NCBI GenBank assembly: GCA_963750195.1
Contig: CAVVPS010000018.1
Coordinates: 310,001-374,000 of the forward strand
Direction of reading: 5' to 3'
Length of the DNA stretch: 64,000 nt
DNA from: AP-15 sp963750195
GTDB taxonomy: Bacteria; Pseudomonadota; Alphaproteobacteria; ATCC43930; CGMCC-115725
Under the pieces are notes generated by a model. That model was given only the letters and a program-made list of their open reading frames with translations, was not told the DNA's origin and ran no database searches. Numbering within the stretch: the stretch's first letter is position 1; every line of letters starts with the position of its first letter. The translations under genes and the position numbers were made by a program. This document shows, piece by piece, positions 1 through 8,142 of the stretch.

Positions 1-1028
1 GCGCGCTCGACCAGCCCCTCGCTCTCGATGATCTCGACATTGCGCAAACCGACCGCGCAGCACACCGGGTGGCCGGAATAAGTCGCGGCGTGCATGAATT
101 TGCGGTCGGCCGGCGCGCTCTCGATCGCCTCGTGCACGCGTTTCGAGGCAATGACGCCGCCCAAAGGAAGATAGCCGCTCGTCACCCCCTTGGCGAAGGA
201 GACCAGATCGGGCTCGACCCCCCAATGCCCGAGCGCGAACCATCGGCCGGTGCGGCCGAACCCGGTGATGACCTCGTCGGCGATCAGCAACACATCGTGG
301 CGGTCGCAGATCTCGCGCAGGGCCGGGAAATAGCTCGGTGGCGGCACGATCACCCCGCCTGCGCCCATGACCGGCTCGGCGATCACCGCCGCTACGGTAT
401 CGGGTCCCTCGGTGAGGATTGCCTTTTCGACCGCCTCGGCCGCCCCCAAGCCAGGATCTTCGTTGCCGGGCCAGCGATAAGCGTAAGGCGCCGTCACCTG
501 GATAAAGCCCGGGACCAGGGGTCCGAACATCTTGTGGTAGGCGGCCATGCCGGTGGCGCTCATCGCCGCCATCGTCACCCCGTGATAGGCGTGGATACGC
601 GAGATGATCTTGGTCTTTGTTGGCTTTTCTTTGACCTTCCAGTAATAGCGCGCGAATTTGAATGCTGATTTGTTGGATTCGGCGCCGGCGGTCGTGAAAT
701 AGACGGCCGAAGAATTCGCGTAGGCGTGGCCCACGATCTTTTCGCTCAGCCGCACCGCCGGCTCATTGGTCTGGCCGATATAGGCCGAGGCGAAGGCGAC
801 GCGGCGCATCTGCGCCGCGGCGGCGTCGGCCAGCTCGCCTCGTCCGTGACCGACATTGACGTTCCACAGTCCCGACAGGCTGTCGATGTATTCGCGGCCG
901 TCCGCATCGCGAAGCATCGCGCCCTTGCCCTCGACGATGACCAGCGGCTGCCGGTGATCGTCGGGATGGTGCAGCGGGTGAACCAGATAGCGCCGGTCGG
1001 TTTCGATCAGCTGGGTGGTGCCGTCCAT
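1..1028 (-). CDS. class III (omega) aminotransferase, 3' end outside window
   Basis: PLP-dependent aminotransferase of fold type I, class III, probably an amine/omega-amino acid:pyruvate transaminase. About 342 residues are visible and the C-terminus lies beyond base 1. The frame opens at ATG 1028 (MDGTTQLIETDRRY) and runs uninterrupted to the window edge. Visible marks are the family N-terminus around YLVHP, the glycine-rich cofactor segment TTAGAESNKSAFKFAR (about residues 111-126), the Asp of LIADEVITGFGRTG and the PLP-binding lysine in SFAKGVTSGYLPLGG near residue 277. The substrate cannot be told from sequence. It is transcribed away from the small gene at 1305. Confidence 0.9.
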   Translation of the reverse strand, partial: MDGTTQLIETDRRYLVHPLHHPDDHRQPLVIVEGKGAMLRDADGREYIDSLSGLWNVNVGHGRGELADAAAAQMRRVAFASAYIGQTNEPAVRLSEKIVGHAYANSSAVYFTTAGAESNKSAFKFARYYWKVKEKPTKTKIISRIHAYHGVTMAAMSATGMAAYHKMFGPLVPGFIQVTAPYAYRWPGNEDPGLGAAEAVEKAILTEGPDTVAAVIAEPVMGAGGVIVPPPSYFPALREICDRHDVLLIADEVITGFGRTGRWFALGHWGVEPDLVSFAKGVTSGYLPLGGVIASKRVHEAIESAPADRKFMHAATYSGHPVCCAVGLRNVEIIESEGLVER

Positions 1029-1304
1029 GTCGTGCTCCTGAAGCGCGTGTCCCTTGCTGGCACCCTTACCGCGCCGGCCTCGCCGCGACAACCGCGCCGT
1101 TGGCCTGACGTGGCGTTGCGGTCGAGCCTCCTGCCGAAATTCCCGCGTCGGGCCAGCAGAGATTTTGTTAACGCAAAATCTTCCCACCCTTCGTTTTCGC
1201 TTGATCGGAGGGCTGTCCCCTGGCAAGCATGCGCGCGCCTTAATCGGCGGTATCGAACAAGCCTGCCGAGCCCAGCGGCAGCCAGCCAAATCCCAGGAGG
1301 AAAC

Positions 1305-1532
1305 GTGACCCGACCCCGCGCTGCCGATGATTTCGCGACGATTCATGCACGCCTGGCTGAGCTGCGCCGCGAGCGCGAGCAAGCGTCGAAACAGGATGTT
1401 CTCGGTGATGACGACCCCGGCCGAGGCGAGCGGAAGCTGCTCGACACTCCGGAAGGCCGCCAGCGACCGGAAAAGAACGGTTGGATGACAGTCCCGGCTG
1501 CTCGCCGCTACGGCCCCGGACGCTCGCGGTAG
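1305..1532 (+). CDS. small charged protein of a conserved alphaproteobacterial type, function unknown
   Basis: A 75-residue protein starting at GTG 1305, chosen because a perfect AGGAGG lies at 1295-1300, four bases upstream. It begins VTRPRAADDFATIHARLAEL and continues with an Arg/Glu-rich helix (LRREREQ) and a disordered, charged C-terminal half. Short proteins with this ADDFA-IrARL-ELRRER start are, from memory, common and uncharacterised in Rhizobiales. No membrane segment or catalytic motif is visible. It ends two bases from the convergent M81 peptidase stop. Confidence 0.6.
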   Translation: MTRPRAADDFATIHARLAELRREREQASKQDVLGDDDPGRGERKLLDTPEGRQRPEKNGWMTVPAARRYGPGRSR

Positions 1533-1534
1533 CC

Positions 1535-3028
1535 CTATCGGTTGGGCAGGTCGAGCGGATAGATCGGCCGCCTGACTTTCTTGAAATCCAGCTGGCCGTA
1601 ATCCGAGGTGCACACCCCGACGCCGGCGCAGTCGACCACCGCCTTGGCCAACTTGCCGAGGCCGGCGCGCCAATGGATGCGGCTCTTCAGCATGACGTAA
1701 CGCTTTTGCATCGGGTCGATGCCGAGGCTGACCAGACAATTCAGATCGGACGGTTCGACATGGCGCGAGATCATCACGATCTCGGCCGTCCCTGTGTCCA
1801 GCACCACCGTCGGGCCCATATCCATCTGCACCCCGCGCGCCATCGGACCGCGGTTTTTGTAACGGCCGGCGGAAATCATCTTGACGGTCCCGGTCACACT
1901 CAGCGGCGGACTTTCGGCCGGGATCGCCGGCATCGCGATCTTGCCGCCGATCGACAAGGTCACTCGCGCGCCGATGCCGGCGGCGATCGCCTGCTGCACC
2001 GCTTCGGGGTCGTAGATCGCAAAGGCGGCGACGTCTTCGAGACCCTGGCGCAGGATTTCGGCCAGTACGACGGTCGTATCCATCGTGCCGCCCGAGGCGC
2101 AATTGTCGTAATGGTCGAGCAGCACGACGGGCCCTTCGCCCGCCAGCAGGGCCGGCATCGCCTTGGCGCGGGCGACCGATTGGCCTAGCGACTCGATCTG
2201 ATAGACGAAAGCCTCGCGCTCGACCCAGGCCCGGTCCAGCAATTCGTCGCGCAGCCTTTCGGCAAGCTCGCGGTCGCCGTCGGTTACCACTACCGCGCTG
2301 AGCCCGGCATTGGTGATGTCGGCATGCGGAAAGCCGGTAAACAGGCTCGCCGCCAGCGCGCCCTCGGCATTCATCGCCGCGCAGCGATGCTGCAATTCCT
2401 TGTTCGGATGGTCGTCGGTCCCCTGCCGCATGACATGCGGCAGCATCGGCGCGTTGCCCCAGGCCATTACCGGCCGGACCTCGCCGCGGATCGCCCGCAA
2501 CAGGATTTCCCCTGCCAGCCACGCCGTCTCGTAAGTGTCGATATGCGGATAGGTGCGGTAGCCGGTAACCACCGTCGCGTTGGCGATGATCTCGTCATAG
2601 AGGTTTGCATGCATGTCGAGCGAGACCGCGATCGGGGTCACCGGGTCGATCGCGCGCAGCCGCTTGAGGAACTGTCCCTCGCCATCCTCCAGGCTCTGCG
2701 TGACCATGGCGCCGTGCAGGTCGAGCATGATGCCGTCGAACCCGCCCGCTGCCGCCGCGGCGCAGATCCGCTCGGTGATCTCGGCATAGGCGGCGTCCTC
2801 GACCGGGGCGCTCGGCGAGGCCCCGGCGGCGATCGGCAAGACAATTTCGGCCCCCTCGCGCGCGGCCAGATCGAGATAGGCGCCGAGACCGGTGCCGGTC
2901 CCGCGATAGGCGCGGATCGCCGCCTCGCCGTAAAGCGGCCCGGGCCCGTTGCCGAACCGCGCGAGCGGCGTCGGCACCGGCGAAAAGGTGTTGGTCTCGT
3001 GCTTCATCATCGCGATCAGCAGGCGCAT
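1535..3028 (-). CDS. M81 family metallopeptidase (MlrC-like)
   Basis: 497 residues, the normal length for the M81/MlrC family, whose founding member finishes degradation of linearised microcystin; most members in soil bacteria have unknown amide substrates. The start MRLLIAMMKHETNTFSPVPT carries the family's N-terminal His-Glu-Thr-Asn-Thr-Phe zinc-site motif. Further motifs are LDLHGAMV (about 100-107), SLDMHAN (about 137-143) and LLDHYDNCASGGTMD (about 303-317), which together supply the usual metal ligands. No signal peptide, so cytoplasmic. It is divergent from the methyltransferase at 3097; the 68-bp gap must hold both promoters. Confidence 0.9.
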   Translation of the reverse strand: MRLLIAMMKHETNTFSPVPTPLARFGNGPGPLYGEAAIRAYRGTGTGLGAYLDLAAREGAEIVLPIAAGASPSAPVEDAAYAEITERICAAAAAGGFDGIMLDLHGAMVTQSLEDGEGQFLKRLRAIDPVTPIAVSLDMHANLYDEIIANATVVTGYRTYPHIDTYETAWLAGEILLRAIRGEVRPVMAWGNAPMLPHVMRQGTDDHPNKELQHRCAAMNAEGALAASLFTGFPHADITNAGLSAVVVTDGDRELAERLRDELLDRAWVEREAFVYQIESLGQSVARAKAMPALLAGEGPVVLLDHYDNCASGGTMDTTVVLAEILRQGLEDVAAFAIYDPEAVQQAIAAGIGARVTLSIGGKIAMPAIPAESPPLSVTGTVKMISAGRYKNRGPMARGVQMDMGPTVVLDTGTAEIVMISRHVEPSDLNCLVSLGIDPMQKRYVMLKSRIHWRAGLGKLAKAVVDCAGVGVCTSDYGQLDFKKVRRPIYPLDLPNR

Positions 3029-3096
3029 ACCTTAAGCTCCCAGCCCAGCCGGCCCCACAATAGTGTAGAGCCGCCGGGTCGCGTAGGAGGATCGAA

Positions 3097-3921
3097 ATGG
3101 CCGGCAACCCGGTCGAAGACCATTATACGAGCCGCGACCTCGGCGCGGTGATCCTTGCCGCGCTGCAAGGGATGGGCAAAGACATCGATCATCTGACCCC
3201 GGACGATCTCGCCCCGGTCGACGAGTTCCACGGCGGCCAGCGGCCGGCGACGATCCGGCTCGCCGAGCTTCTCGGGCTGACCGGCGCCGAGCGCGTACTC
3301 GATGTCGGCTCCGGTCTGGGCGGGCCGTCGCGTTTTCTGGCCTGGCGCTATGGCGTGCGGGTCAGCGGGGTCGATCTGACCGCCGAATTCGTCCGGGTCG
3401 CCGACATGCTGACCCGGCGCACCGGGCTGGTCGGGAAAGTCGACTACCGCCAGGGCGATGCGCTCGACCTGCCGTTCGGCGAGGCGAGCTTCGATGCCGT
3501 CTGGTCGCAGAATGCGGCGATGAACATCGCCGACCGCGACCGTCTCTACGGCGAGATGCGGCGCGTGCTCAAACCGGGCGGACGGCTCGCTTTGCAGGAA
3601 GTCGCTGCCGGTCCCGGTGGCGACCCGCACTTTCCGGTGCAGTGGGCGCGCGAACCGGGCATCAGTTTTCTGTTCTCCGCTGACGTCACCCGGGCAAAGC
3701 TCGAAGCCGCCGGCTTTCGCGTCGTAACCTGGCAGGATACGACGGCGGAGGCATTGGAATCAGCCGCGAGGCGCTCGCGCAATGCGGAGGTCGCGCCGCC
3801 GCCGCTCGGGACCCACCTGATCCTCGGTGACGATTGGCAGGCGATGTTTCGCAATTCCGCCCGCAATCTCGAAGAGCGCCGCACCGAACTCTTCAACGCC
3901 ATCCTCGAACGGGAGGATTAG
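3097..3921 (+). CDS. class I SAM-dependent methyltransferase
   Basis: 274 residues. AGGAGG at 3085-3090 fixes the start. The SAM-binding motif I is VLDVGSGLGGPSRFLA (about residues 68-83), followed by the acidic residue GVDLTAEF (motif II), the YRQGDALDLPF segment and SQNAAMNIADRDRLYGEMRRVLKPGGRLALQE, the classic methyltransferase_11 ending. The arrangement resembles sarcosine/dimethylglycine or small-molecule methyltransferases of the UbiE/Coq5 group, but the substrate cannot be inferred. The downstream 3' region carries a dispersed palindromic repeat. Confidence 0.85.
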   Translation: MAGNPVEDHYTSRDLGAVILAALQGMGKDIDHLTPDDLAPVDEFHGGQRPATIRLAELLGLTGAERVLDVGSGLGGPSRFLAWRYGVRVSGVDLTAEFVRVADMLTRRTGLVGKVDYRQGDALDLPFGEASFDAVWSQNAAMNIADRDRLYGEMRRVLKPGGRLALQEVAAGPGGDPHFPVQWAREPGISFLFSADVTRAKLEAAGFRVVTWQDTTAEALESAARRSRNAEVAPPPLGTHLILGDDWQAMFRNSARNLEERRTELFNAILERED

Positions 3922-3956
3922 CGGACTTTTCGCTAAGCTCCGGGCGCCTCTCATCC

Positions 3957-4056
3957 TTCGTCATGGCCGGACTTGTTTCGGCCATCCACGTGCCCGGGTC
4001 GGGCCTGAAGAAACACGTGGATCACCGGCACAAGCCCGGTGATGACACCGGGATGA
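3957..4056. repeat. dispersed palindromic intergenic repeat
   Basis: Imperfect inverted repeat of about 100 bp beginning TCATGGCCGGACTTGT and ending ACAAGCCCGGTGATGA, with CCACGTG...CACGTGG in the middle. This 'cgtcatggccggg...' element is a family scattered between genes in many alphaproteobacteria. It sits directly downstream of the methyltransferase and could act as its transcriptional terminator. Confidence 0.6.
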
Positions 4057-4196
4057 GCCGCCTTGTTACAATCAAATCGATCGACTACTCGTGGATGGGG
4101 TGGGCCGCGTCAGAAATGAGGGTCGAACAGTTCCCACAACGGGGTCCCATCCGGGATAGGTGCGGCGTGAGCGAAATTGGCGAAGACTTTTTTCTG

Positions 4197-4500
4197 ATGG
4201 CGAACCTGTTTCCGGCTGACACCGGGCTGGCGATGGTGGTGTGGGTTTCGAAACGCGGTGATGCGCGCCATGATGTCCGGATCAAGGTCAACCAGTCGCC
4301 CGGCACGCGGAAGTTGCCCGGGAATCTTGCGACGGTGGCGGTGCGCCCGACACCGCGGCTCATAGCGGGCCAATTGCCGGCGGCAGACATGCAAGCGGTC
4401 AGCGAGTGGATTCGAACTCAACGAGGCGGCGCTGGTCGCTTATCGGGAATATCAGATCAGCGCCGCCGGATTAATGCAGCAATTGCGGCGGCTGCCGTGA
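4197..4500 (+). pseudogene. small conserved protein gene with a one-base frameshift
   Basis: From ATG 4197 (an in-frame GTG at 4167 is the alternative) the frame reads MANLFPADTGLAMVVWVS, then HDVRIKV, VAVRPTPRLIAG and QAVSEWIR. At about 4413-4417 the frame must shift by one base, after which LNEAALVAYREYQIS and QQLRRLP follow, ending at TGA 4498. The pattern (hydrophobic xVWVS, HDVRxKV, VRPxPR, WI-LN-xxxxxY) is that of a short conserved alphaproteobacterial protein of about 100 residues that I recall without a name or function. The shift lies in CGAAC, so it may be an inactivating insertion or a base-calling error. Unshifted, the product would run on into non-homologous sequence. Confidence 0.55.
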
Positions 4501-4578
4501 CCGAGTCGATACACTCGGCACGCATCACCCCCGCCCCGACCCGCCCCGATCGAGGGGACGGGAGTACAAATGGGGGGT

Positions 4579-4719
4579 GCTGACACAGGCCCTCCCCGCT
4601 GACACAGGCCCTCCCCGCTCACCCAGGCCCTCCCCGCTGACACAAACCCTCCCCGCCGACACAGGCCCCCTCCCCGCTGACACAAACCCTCCCCCGGGGT
4701 GCTGACACAGGCCCTCCCC
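4579..4719. repeat. tandem array of seven 19-bp units
   Basis: Unit GCTGACACAGGCCCTCCCC. Copies 1-4 occupy 4579-4654 without gaps, copy 5 (4655-4675) has two extra C, copy 6 is 4676-4694, six bases follow, and copy 7 is 4701-4719. Copies 4 and 6 carry CAAA in place of CAGG and copy 3 has TCACCC. The length is not a multiple of three and there are no spacers, so this is neither a protein repeat nor a CRISPR. It is followed at once by a perfect hairpin CCCTCCCCC-TAGAT-GGGGGAGGG (4712-4734). Confidence 0.85.
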
Positions 4720-4734
4720 CTAGATGGGGGAGGG

Positions 4735-5204
4735 TTCGGGTGGGGGTGAGGGGGCACGGTGCGTCCTTCGAGACAGCCGCGTTGCGGCTTCCTCAGAGCC
4801 TGCCCCGGCGCAGGCCGGGGATGAGGCGGTATCTCAATGCTATCAATAACGTACGTCATGGTGAGGAGCGCCGAAGGTGCGTCTCGAACCACGCACGGCG
4901 GCCGTGCCGCACCCGGCCCTCGTTTCGAGACCAATTCCTTCACACGCTCTTTCGCCGGGGCGACGAGGAAGAGAAACCGGGAGCTATCTGTCTGGTTCAT
5001 AAAAGCCGCGTCCCAAGATGTTAGTGGGGCGGCCTGGTTCCGATATTTAGCAGGATAAACAAAGCTGGCGGCGGAAAGTCTCGCAGGTTGACATCGTAAT
5101 TTCGCGATTACCTGAGAAGGTTTCTCATGATGGGGATTATGCGCCTTTTATAGCTTCGGCCGGCCGGAGCGGAAACACAACATATTGAATCGTGCTGCAC
5201 TTAC
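4735..5204. other. non-coding stretch with repeat debris, no gene seen
   Basis: About 470 bp without a credible reading frame. The left part holds pieces of dispersed repeats (CCTTCGAGACAGCC; GTCATGGTGAGGAGCGCCGAAGG; CTCGTTTCGAGAC). From about 5010 the base composition drops towards AT, which I take as the left edge of the accessory island. This AT-richer part contains a short dyad TGAGAA-GGT-TTCTCA at about 5111-5125 and GTAATTTCGCGATTAC just before it; neither sits in front of a recognisable gene. Confidence 0.5.
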
Positions 5205-5979
5205 TCACTTAATCCGACTAGTGGCGGTTGGCGCTTTGGTGCGGTGCCGCCTCGACGATGGCCGTGCAAGTTTTTCGCGCGGCGCTGAGCGAAAGCCGAG
5301 GCCGAGTTGCGCCATCTGCCCTGGTCTCTGCTCCGTATATACATAGGGAGACTGTTGAAACGTCGTGTTTGTTCGTGCGAATGGGGGACGACCCGCTGGT
5401 AGCGGGGTATCGTCAATTGTGATAACGGGAATGGGCCTTGCCAGCAGCAGAAAATCCTCAATCGGGACAGGCTCTACAATTTTTAAGCTTTCGGGTTTTT
5501 CTTTAAGCTTTTCGCGCAACTCCATCAGCAGCCGACCCAATACATTTTGTCCCGAAAGCGTATCAGTAGTTACAGGCTTTGCTCCCCAATAGTCGTCTTT
5601 TCGTGAATTTTCAACGATCGGGAGGTTGTCGGTGCTGAGCAGAAGCGAGCCAAAAGATTGCCAGTGCTGCGCCAGCTTCAGGCGCAGACACCATTTCATA
5701 ATTGGTACACGAACGTAATCCCACTCGGGACGCGTTTGGCTGCGAAATGGTTTCGGATCTCATTTTCGCGGTCATCGGACTACGTTCAGCAAGTATTCGA
5801 TATTGAACATCAGGGAAATGTGGAAAGCGACATGCTTGGTAGAGGGCTTCTACGGTGCGAATATGAATGCCGTTTATGGTCAGCGGGAACCCCGACGCCA
5901 TATCCGAAAGCCCACCGAAGCTCTCGGTCGTCTTCCTAAAGGTGACCGCCGAGTCACGAGAAGTATGTGCGAGTCTCTC
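5205..5979 (-). pseudogene. NADAR-domain (YbiA-like) N-glycosidase gene, frameshifted and without start codon
   Basis: NADAR proteins cleave N-glycosidic bonds of ADP-ribose-like substrates; members include YbiA and antitoxins that remove ADP-ribose from DNA guanine. Reading leftward from 5979 the sequence gives SRDSAVTFRKTTESFGGLSD, then VEALYQACRFPHFPDVQ and SPMTAKM. After a one-base shift at 5745-5747 (AAA/TTT run) it continues RPEWDYVRVPIMKWCLRLKL and ENSRKDDYWGAKP. These are the family motifs F-x-x-LS, EALYQ, KW-x-K and the terminal D-x-WGxG-like block. An AGGAGA ribosome site (5981-5976) is present but no ATG/GTG/TTG follows in frame; the first in-frame ATG (5901) would delete the N-terminal motif. 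It lies about 20 bp downstream of the PRTase-CE stop, so the two were an operon. With both lesions it is probably dead, unless the shift is a sequencing error. Confidence 0.75.
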
Positions 5980-5994
5980 CTAGAGCGGTTTCCA

Positions 5995-6364
5995 TCAGTT
6001 CGTCTTCCGAGGAAAAAGAGGATACCAAGGATTGCCAGCCCAGAGAGCGAGGGGCGCATTATTGGGGCAATTCCGAAAAGTCACGATCATTGACCCGAAC
6101 CCGACCGTTTTTAGCACCATGTTTCCAAGCGGCCGTTGATACACACCCAAGTGAGGGCATATTGACCTGATGTGCACTCCAGCTTTTAAAAACTCCTCCT
6201 CGAGCAAGTCCCTCCCCTGCTCCGATGAAAAGAACTTCCCGGCATTCCCCGGCTTGCGAAGAGCCGGAGGGAAGCCGAGCGATTGCACGTAAGCTTGGAC
6301 ATCCGCATCGGCAGGAATGGTGGTCGGCCGCATAACATCAGACGTGTCGGTGTAAGCCCTCCGG
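5995..6364 (-). pseudogene. C-terminal half of PRTase-CE gene, separated by transposon
   Basis: About 120 residues in frame to TGA 5997-5995. The sequence AYTDTSDVMRPTTIPADADV, then FFSSEQGRDLLEEEFLKAG, RPLGNMVLKTVGFGSMIVT and YRNCPNN-type FRNCPNNAPLALWAG to WYPLFPRK is the characteristic ending of PRTase-CE proteins as I remember them. Removing the ISNCY element 6365-9277 and one copy of its 6-bp target duplication joins this piece in frame to the N-terminal half at 9278-9894 (codons GAA GAC CGG AGG GCT), giving a 326-residue protein. The piece has no promoter of its own; ATG 6333 could open a 112-residue remnant. Confidence 0.75.
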
Positions 6365-6415
6365 TGTAGGCGCAACGTGCAAATGTCAGTGCCGTCCAAT
6401 TTAAAAATGTCAGTC
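6365..6415 (+). repeat. left terminal inverted repeat of the ISNCY element
   Basis: Contains two copies of ATGTCAGT (6383-6390 and 6408-6414 region) separated by a CAATTTAA block. The right end (about 9224-9277) carries the same two boxes in inverted orientation. Paired internal boxes of this kind probably serve as transposase binding sites. Confidence 0.7.
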
Positions 6416-6452
6416 TCCCCGGCTTTTTGGCGGGCTGTGGGGGGCGGCATCG

Positions 6453-6807
6453 ATGACGGTGCTGAGCGTGAGCGATGGCGAGTTGCGGCGTCTCGAGGTG
6501 TTCCGGGACGTCGATCGAGGTAGTCTGCCGGTGCGCGCGGCAGCGCAGCTGTTGGGGCGCAGCGAGCGCCAGGTATGGCGGTTGTTGAAGGCGTTTCGCA
6601 GTGACGGTGTCGCGGGTTTGATTTCGAAGAAGCGCGGCCGGCCGAGCAACCGCCGGACGGCAGCGGCGGTGCGTGCAGCGGCATTGTGGATCGTGCGCCA
6701 CAACTATGCCGATTTCGGCCCGACCTTGGCTGCCGAGAAGCTCGCCGCCGAGCGCGGTTTTGCGGTCTCCAGCGAGACCTTGCGCCAGTGGATGATCGCC
6801 GACGGGC
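6453..6807 (+). pseudogene. ISNCY transposase, N-terminal part (interrupted)
   Basis: Starts MTVLSVSDGELRRLEVFRDV, then a helix-turn-helix AAAQLLGRSERQVWRLLKAF (about residues 27-46), a basic linker KKRGRPSNR and a second winged-helix segment ending SSETLRQWMIADGL. The gene is broken after codon 118 by the IS3 element at 6808. The continuation at 8143-9086 is in frame once the IS3 and its GGC duplication are removed, so the host transposon was intact when IS3 arrived. Confidence 0.85.
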
Positions 6808-6848
6808 TGAACCGCGCCGGGTTTCTTGGAGGCCGTTTGGTTTGAGAC

Positions 6849-7751
6849 CTACGCGGCAATACAGGTCAGCTCAAGCTGGGCATAGGCGGCCTCGGCCTCG
6901 GCAGGAGGGAGGTTTCCGATCGGCTCGAGTAGGCGCCGGTTGTTGAACCAGTCGACCCATTCGAGAGTGGCGAACTCGACCGCCTCGAAACTGCGCCAGG
7001 GGCCGCGCCGATGGATCACCTCGGCTTTGTAGAGGCCGTTGATGGTCTCGGCGAGAGCATTGTCGTAGCTGTCGCCGACGCTGCCGACCGAGGGCTCGAT
7101 GCCCGCCCCGGCAAGCCGCTCGGTATACTTGATCGAGACGTACTGCACACCGCGATCGCTGTGGTGAACGAGGCCGCCGCCGCGGATGGGCCGGCGTTCG
7201 TGCAGGGCCTGCTCCAGCGCGTCCAGCACAAAGCCGGCGTGAGCCGTACGAGAGACACGCCAGCCGACGATGCGCCTCGCAAAGGCGTCGATGACGAAGG
7301 CGACATAGACGAAGCCGGCCCACGTCGCGACGTAGGTGAAGTCGGACACCCACAGGGCATTCGGGCGCAGTGCCCTGAACTGCCGATTGACGCGATCGAG
7401 CGGACACGGGGCCGCCGCATTGCTGATTGTGGTCCGGACCGTCTTGCCCCGCACGACGCCCTGCAGGCCAATCATTCGCATCAGCCGCGCCACGGTGCAG
7501 CGGGCGACCGCGATCCCTTCCCGGCCGAGCTGTCGCCAGACCTTCCGGACGCCATAAACTCGGTAGTTCTCGTCGTACACGCGACCGATCTCGATCTTCA
7601 GAGCGGCATCGCGCTGGGCCCGTGCCGGCAGCTTGCCCGGATCGGCGCGCCGGGCGGCATGGGCATGATACGTCGACGGGGCGATCGGCAAGACGCGGCA
7701 GATCGGCTCGACCCCGTAGATGGCGCGATGCTCGGCGATGAAGTCGATCAT
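6849..7751 (-). CDS. IS3-family transposase OrfB (DDE integrase core)
   Basis: 300 residues. An HTH_21 segment (VYDENYRVYGVRKVWRQLGR, about residues 57-76) precedes the rve integrase core. The catalytic triad is visible as D in LWVSDFTYVA, D in VHHSDRGVQY and E in DNALAETINGLYK, with the DDE spacing of the IS3 family (E 35 residues after the second D). The start overlaps the orfA stop as ATGA (7751-7748), so it is made by translational coupling or as an OrfAB frameshift fusion. The family cuts and pastes through a circular intermediate. Apparently complete. Confidence 0.93.
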   Translation of the reverse strand: MIDFIAEHRAIYGVEPICRVLPIAPSTYHAHAARRADPGKLPARAQRDAALKIEIGRVYDENYRVYGVRKVWRQLGREGIAVARCTVARLMRMIGLQGVVRGKTVRTTISNAAAPCPLDRVNRQFRALRPNALWVSDFTYVATWAGFVYVAFVIDAFARRIVGWRVSRTAHAGFVLDALEQALHERRPIRGGGLVHHSDRGVQYVSIKYTERLAGAGIEPSVGSVGDSYDNALAETINGLYKAEVIHRRGPWRSFEAVEFATLEWVDWFNNRRLLEPIGNLPPAEAEAAYAQLELTCIAA

Positions 7752-8089
7752 GGCTTGAACCGGCGGTCGAGCTCCGCCTGGGCAAAATATGCCGACGCCT
7801 TTCGCAGGATCTCGTTCGCCTGGCGCAGCTCACGGTTTTCGCGCTCGAGCCCCTTGATCCGCTCGCGCTCCTCGGTTGTCGGACCCGGCCGAACGCCGTG
7901 GTCACGTTCGGTCTGCCGCACCCAGTGGCGCAGTGTTTCGCCCGAGCAGCCGATCTTCTCGGCAATCGAGTGGATCGCTGCCCATTGCGAGGCGTGCTCG
8001 CCTTGGTGGTCCAGGACCATCCGAACCGCGCGGGCACGGACCTCAGGGGAGTACGGGGGAACTCGCTTCGAGGGAACTTGCTTCGTCAT
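7748..8089 (-). CDS. IS3-family transposase OrfA (DNA-binding subunit)
   Basis: 113 residues with the HTH_Tnp_1 fold: PPYSPEVRARAVRMVLDHQG, then IGCSGETLRHWVRQTERDHG. A leucine-zipper-like coiled coil follows (ERIKGLERENRELRQANEIL, about residues 77-96), through which OrfA multimerises and joins OrfB. The start codon lies 50 bp inside the right inverted repeat of the element, whose end would supply the promoter. Confidence 0.92.
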   Translation of the reverse strand: MTKQVPSKRVPPYSPEVRARAVRMVLDHQGEHASQWAAIHSIAEKIGCSGETLRHWVRQTERDHGVRPGPTTEERERIKGLERENRELRQANEILRKASAYFAQAELDRRFKP

Positions 8090-8142
8090 CGCTCCATCCT
8101 CTCAAGAGTTGGAGCCTCCGGGAAACCCGGCGCGGTTCAGGC

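Larger units (their letters stand above)
6808..8139 (-). mobile_element. IS3-family insertion sequence nested in the ISNCY transposase
   Basis: 1332 bp bounded by near-perfect inverted repeats: TGAACCGCGCCGGGTTTC opens the left end and the reverse complement of the right end begins TGAACCGCGCCGGGTTTC as well. It is flanked by a 3-bp direct repeat GGC (6805-6807 and 8140-8142), the usual IS3-family duplication size. It encodes orfA and orfB with an ATGA overlap, both without visible lesions, so the element may still be active. It lies opposite to the host transposase. Confidence 0.9.

Noticed and set aside
4579..4719. CRISPR array
   Set aside because: The 19-bp units abut each other with no unique spacers and no cas genes are near; it is a simple tandem repeat.
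4452..5000. Gly/Arg-rich protein encoded across the 19-bp repeats
   Set aside because: The repeat is not a multiple of three and the translation changes register unit by unit; no start signal.
5095..5130. Operator-like dyads (TGAGAA-GGT-TTCTCA) as a promoter for a plus-strand gene
   Set aside because: No plus-strand gene follows before the antisense of the NADAR remnant.
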